Part shown: positions 61,317-64,000 of the stretch, piece after piece | Layout of the letters: the number at the start of each line of letters is the position of its first letter | Position numbering within the stretch: the first letter of the stretch is position 1 | Assembly: GCF_040786275.1 (NCBI RefSeq) | Contig: NZ_JBFMVT010000002.1 | Location: 310,001-374,000, forward strand | Direction: 5' to 3' | Length of the DNA stretch: 64,000 bases | Source of the DNA: Buttiauxella gaviniae | GTDB taxonomy: Bacteria > Pseudomonadota > Gammaproteobacteria > Enterobacterales > Enterobacteriaceae | Translations under genes and position numbers: made by a program | The notes under the pieces: generated by a model | The model's database searches: none | Told to the model about the DNA's origin: nothing | What the model saw: the letters and a program-made list of their open reading frames with translations, nothing else

Positions 61317-62574
61317 GCTCAGACGACTCCTCATGAGTTGAATCCGGTGCGCGATCCCAGGACAAGCGAGGGTCAAAGGTCATCGCCGCAAACATTGTCA
61401 AAATAACCACTAATGCAAACATAACGGCACCGATAGCGGGATAGATACTCATCAATCCACCCATGCGCACCAGCGCCGATAAAACCGCAATCACAAATAC
61501 ATCAATCATCGACCAGCGCCCGACAAACTCGACCACTTCGTAGATCAAATGCATTCTTTCACTGTCACGACGTCCGTGGCCGTTTGCATCCCAACACAGC
61601 CAGGCAATCGCCAACATTTTAAGCGTCGGCACCAGAATACTGGCGACGAAGATCACCATCGCAACCGGATAGGAGCCTTCGCTCCATAGCAAGATAACCC
61701 CGGCAAGAATCGTCGAGGGAATTTTACTGCCCAGGACTTCGGTTATCATGATAGGCAAGATGTTCGCTGGTAGATAAAGCATAATGGACGTCAGCAACAG
61801 CGCGAGCGTCCATTGCAAACTGTGACGACGGCGGGCATAGCCTTTGGTTTCACAGCGCGGGCAGATTTCCGTGCCTGAAGGCACGATAGCCGTACAGCAC
61901 GAACAAGACCGCAGCCCCTGGCGAATACCGGACACACCGACTTTTAGAGGGGCGTTAATAACCGGTTCGGGGGCAATATCATCCCAGAGCCAGCGGCGGT
62001 CAACGCACTGAAACGCGCGCAGTTGTAGCACGCAAAACAGGCACCACGGAATAAAGCTGCTGCCTACTCCAATGTCGCCATAAGCCATCAATTTGACAAA
62101 ACTGACCAGCACACCGGCGAGAAAAATCTCTGCCATCCCCCAGGAACGCAGTTGAAAGAGGATCCGCGCTAAACGCTTTTTCAGCAATAACGGCATCGAC
62201 GCCTGATTAACCAGTAATAAAATCGTGATTAAACAAAACGCGGGAACGGCCTGCACAAATGCCATGAAAAAGGTGCCGAGGCTTGCGTAGTCTTCGCTAA
62301 AAAGCACGCCTGGAATTTCAAGCAGCGTAACCTCGCTGTTGATACCCGCGACATTCATATTGATAAAAGGGAAAAGGTTGGCCAGCAGGAGCATAAATAG
62401 CGCGGCCAACGCATAAGCGGTAGGACGTTGCCGTGGCAACGCCCACTGGGTCAGAAGGGTTGTTCCACAACGTGGACAGACGGCCTTGTGGCCGTCTTCT
62501 AAGTCTGGCAGAGCAACCAGTAAATCACATTGTGAACACAATATGTGTGAACGATGTTGATGCGTGGCACACAT
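61306..62574 (-). CDS. pqiA: Inner-membrane protein PqiA
   Basis: 422 residues. Two zinc-ribbon modules (CxxC pairs 'CSQC/CPRC' near 14-37 and 'CSCC/CPRC' near 225-245), each followed by about four membrane helices, the duplicated PqiA/LetA layout. It is paraquat-inducible in E. coli through SoxRS. It overlaps pqiB by 11 bases. Confidence 0.97.
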   Translation of the reverse strand: MCATHQHRSHILCSQCDLLVALPDLEDGHKAVCPRCGTTLLTQWALPRQRPTAYALAALFMLLLANLFPFINMNVAGINSEVTLLEIPGVLFSEDYASLGTFFMAFVQAVPAFCLITILLLVNQASMPLLLKKRLARILFQLRSWGMAEIFLAGVLVSFVKLMAYGDIGVGSSFIPWCLFCVLQLRAFQCVDRRWLWDDIAPEPVINAPLKVGVSGIRQGLRSCSCCTAIVPSGTEICPRCETKGYARRRHSLQWTLALLLTSIMLYLPANILPIMITEVLGSKIPSTILAGVILLWSEGSYPVAMVIFVASILVPTLKMLAIAWLCWDANGHGRRDSERMHLIYEVVEFVGRWSMIDVFVIAVLSALVRMGGLMSIYPAIGAVMFALVVILTMFAAMTFDPRLSWDRAPDSTHEESSEHGK

Positions 62575-62590
62575 ATCGTATCTCCTTGCG

Positions 62591-64000
62591 TTACGCGCCG
62601 TTTTTCAGAGCTTCCAGATATTCCCAGCGCTCAAAAGCCTCTTCCAGTGCTTTTTCTGCTGTACTCAGGTCGCTCAATGTTTTTTGCGTGACATCGTGAG
62701 GCTGGTTAAAGAACTCAGCATCGCCGACTTTGGCCTGTAGCGCTTCAAGCTCCGCCTCAAGTTGTTCAAGACGTTGTGGTAATTGCTCTAATTCGCGTTG
62801 CAAGTTATAGCTTAGCTTGCTACTTGCGCGTTTAACAACTTCCGCTTTTGCTGCAGGGGTGTTTTGCGCTTTATCTGCTACAGGCTGGCGCAAAGATTGA
62901 ACTGATGCCTGCTGGCCTTTGGCATCGTGGTAGCCGCCCACGTAGCGACCAATTTTACCTTCGCCTTCAAAAATCCAGCATTCGGTAACCGTGTTATCCA
63001 CAAATTGACGATCGTGGCTCACCAACATTACGGTGCCCTGGTAGCCGTCAATCAGCTCTTCAAGCAGTTCGAGCGTTTCGACATCCAGGTCGTTGGTCGG
63101 TTCATCGAGAATCATTAAGTTACTTGGTTTCAGGAACAAACGCGCTAACAGCAGACGGTTTCGTTCCCCACCTGACAGCGCACGCACCGGCGTCATCGCA
63201 CGTTTTGGATGGAACAAGAAGTCCTGCAGATAACCCAGCACATGGCGCGGCTTACCGTTTACCATCACTTCCTGTTTACCTTCAGCCAGGTTGTCCATTA
63301 CCGTACGGTCTGGGTCAAGCTCTGCACGGTGCTGGTCAAAGTACGCCACTTCCAGTTTTGTGCCGCAATGGACGCGCCCGCTATCCGCTTTCAACTGATC
63401 TAGCATCAGTTTCAGCAGCGTCGTTTTGCCACAGCCGTTTGGCCCTACCAACGCAATTTTGTCGCTGCGTTGAACCTGGGCTGAGAAGTCTTTCACCAGC
63501 GCACGTTGGCCGATGCTGTAGCAAACATCTTCCATTTCAAAGACAATTTTACCTGAGCGAGCCGCTTCTTCGACCTGCATTTTGGCGCTGCCCAACACTT
63601 CACGGCGTGCGCTACGCTCGTTACGCATCGCTTTTAACGCACGCACGCGGCCTTCATTACGCGTACGGCGAGCCTTGATGCCCTGGCGAATCCAGACTTC
63701 TTCCTGCGCCAGCTTGCGATCGAACTCGGCGTTTTGCAGGTCTTCAACGCGCAGCGCTTCTTCTTTTGCCAGCAAATACTGATCGTAATCGCCCGGATAA
63801 GAAACCAGTTTGCCACGGTCAAGATCGACAATACGGGTCGCCATATTGCGGATGAATGAACGGTCGTGGGAAATAAAGACGATGCTGCCCTGGAACTCCT
63901 TCAGGAAGCCTTCCAGCCAGTCAATCGCTTCAATATCCAGGTGGTTCGTCGGTTCATCAAGCAGCAGTACGCGCGGCGAACTGACCAGCGCGCGGCCCAG
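62591..64000 (-). CDS. uup: ABC-F ATPase Uup, 5' end outside window
   Basis: 469 codons are visible and the reading frame stays open to the right edge, so the N-terminal portion of the first nucleotide-binding domain is missing. Visible: first-domain Walker B 'VLLLDEPTNHLD', the linker, second-domain Walker A 'GPNGCGKTTLLKL', signature 'LSGGERNRLLLARL', Walker B 'LMILDEPTNDLD', and the C-terminal coiled coil that binds DNA or ribosome. It affects transposon excision and ribosome function in E. coli. Confidence 0.97.
   Translation of the reverse strand: MGRALVSSPRVLLLDEPTNHLDIEAIDWLEGFLKEFQGSIVFISHDRSFIRNMATRIVDLDRGKLVSYPGDYDQYLLAKEEALRVEDLQNAEFDRKLAQEEVWIRQGIKARRTRNEGRVRALKAMRNERSARREVLGSAKMQVEEAARSGKIVFEMEDVCYSIGQRALVKDFSAQVQRSDKIALVGPNGCGKTTLLKLMLDQLKADSGRVHCGTKLEVAYFDQHRAELDPDRTVMDNLAEGKQEVMVNGKPRHVLGYLQDFLFHPKRAMTPVRALSGGERNRLLLARLFLKPSNLMILDEPTNDLDVETLELLEELIDGYQGTVMLVSHDRQFVDNTVTECWIFEGEGKIGRYVGGYHDAKGQQASVQSLRQPVADKAQNTPAAKAEVVKRASSKLSYNLQRELEQLPQRLEQLEAELEALQAKVGDAEFFNQPHDVTQKTLSDLSTAEKALEEAFERWEYLEALKNGA

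Noticed and set aside
62681-62700. GTGACATCGTGAG as a matS site for MatP
   Set aside because: The right half does not match GTCAC of the matS consensus.

Overview
The window comes from the chromosome of a member of the Enterobacteriaceae. The right third (about 43.1-64.0 kb) reproduces the E. coli 21-22 min order gene for gene: yccA, tusE, acyP, rlmI, hspQ, yccU, yccT, mgsA, helD, yccF, yccS, sxy, sulA, ompA, matP, lonH, fabA, rmf, pqiC, pqiB, pqiA, uup. The proteins resemble but do not equal those of E. coli, so a related genus is likely; I cannot fix the genus from sequence alone.

The left part (1-35.6 kb) is a nearly complete second flagellar system of the lateral (Flag-2, lfi/lfg/laf) type. 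It is recognised by the sigma-54 activator LafK beside fliEFGHIJ, the ToxR-like membrane regulator LafZ, LafW next to flgL, and the overall gene order. From the left the blocks are: fliL-fliK-fliT-fliS-fliD (reverse strand); five tandem flagellin genes (reverse); lafZ plus a small membrane protein (forward); lafW-flgL-K-J-I-H-G-F-E-D-C-B (reverse); flgA-flgM-flgN (forward); fliJ-I-H-G-F-E-lafK (reverse); and fliM-N-P-Q-R-flhB-flhA (forward). The sigma-28 factor and motor (MotAB-type) genes expected next to fliL would lie left of the window. No chemotaxis genes are present.

The sequence supports a two-tier regulatory scheme. A perfectly spaced -24/-12 (sigma-54) promoter precedes flgB, fitting LafK. 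A shared element (TWAAKTTT, 12 bases, then GTCGYTTT) precedes flgM and all five flagellins and is probably read by the system's own sigma-28. Each flagellin has its own promoter copy, and most have their own terminator. The flagellins have almost identical ends and three classes of central region in the order B-A-B-A-C, so one pair was apparently duplicated.

Between the flagellar block and the core genome (35.7-43 kb) lie two EAL proteins, one membrane-bound GGDEF protein, an orphan UlaA-type PTS EIIC, two tandem tRNA-Ser(UGA) genes (a 241-base duplication carrying its own promoter and terminator) and an orphan OppA-like binding protein. In E. coli K-12, serT sits directly beside yccA and the hya operon, so the flagellar block looks like an accessory insertion on the 3' side of serT. 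No integrase is visible in the window.

Points most worth a second look: the flagellin array; the probable frameshift that removes the N-terminus of LafK; the LafZ/small-protein pair; a FliM without the CheY-binding peptide; and the shared promoter element, which may extend to the GGDEF gene.
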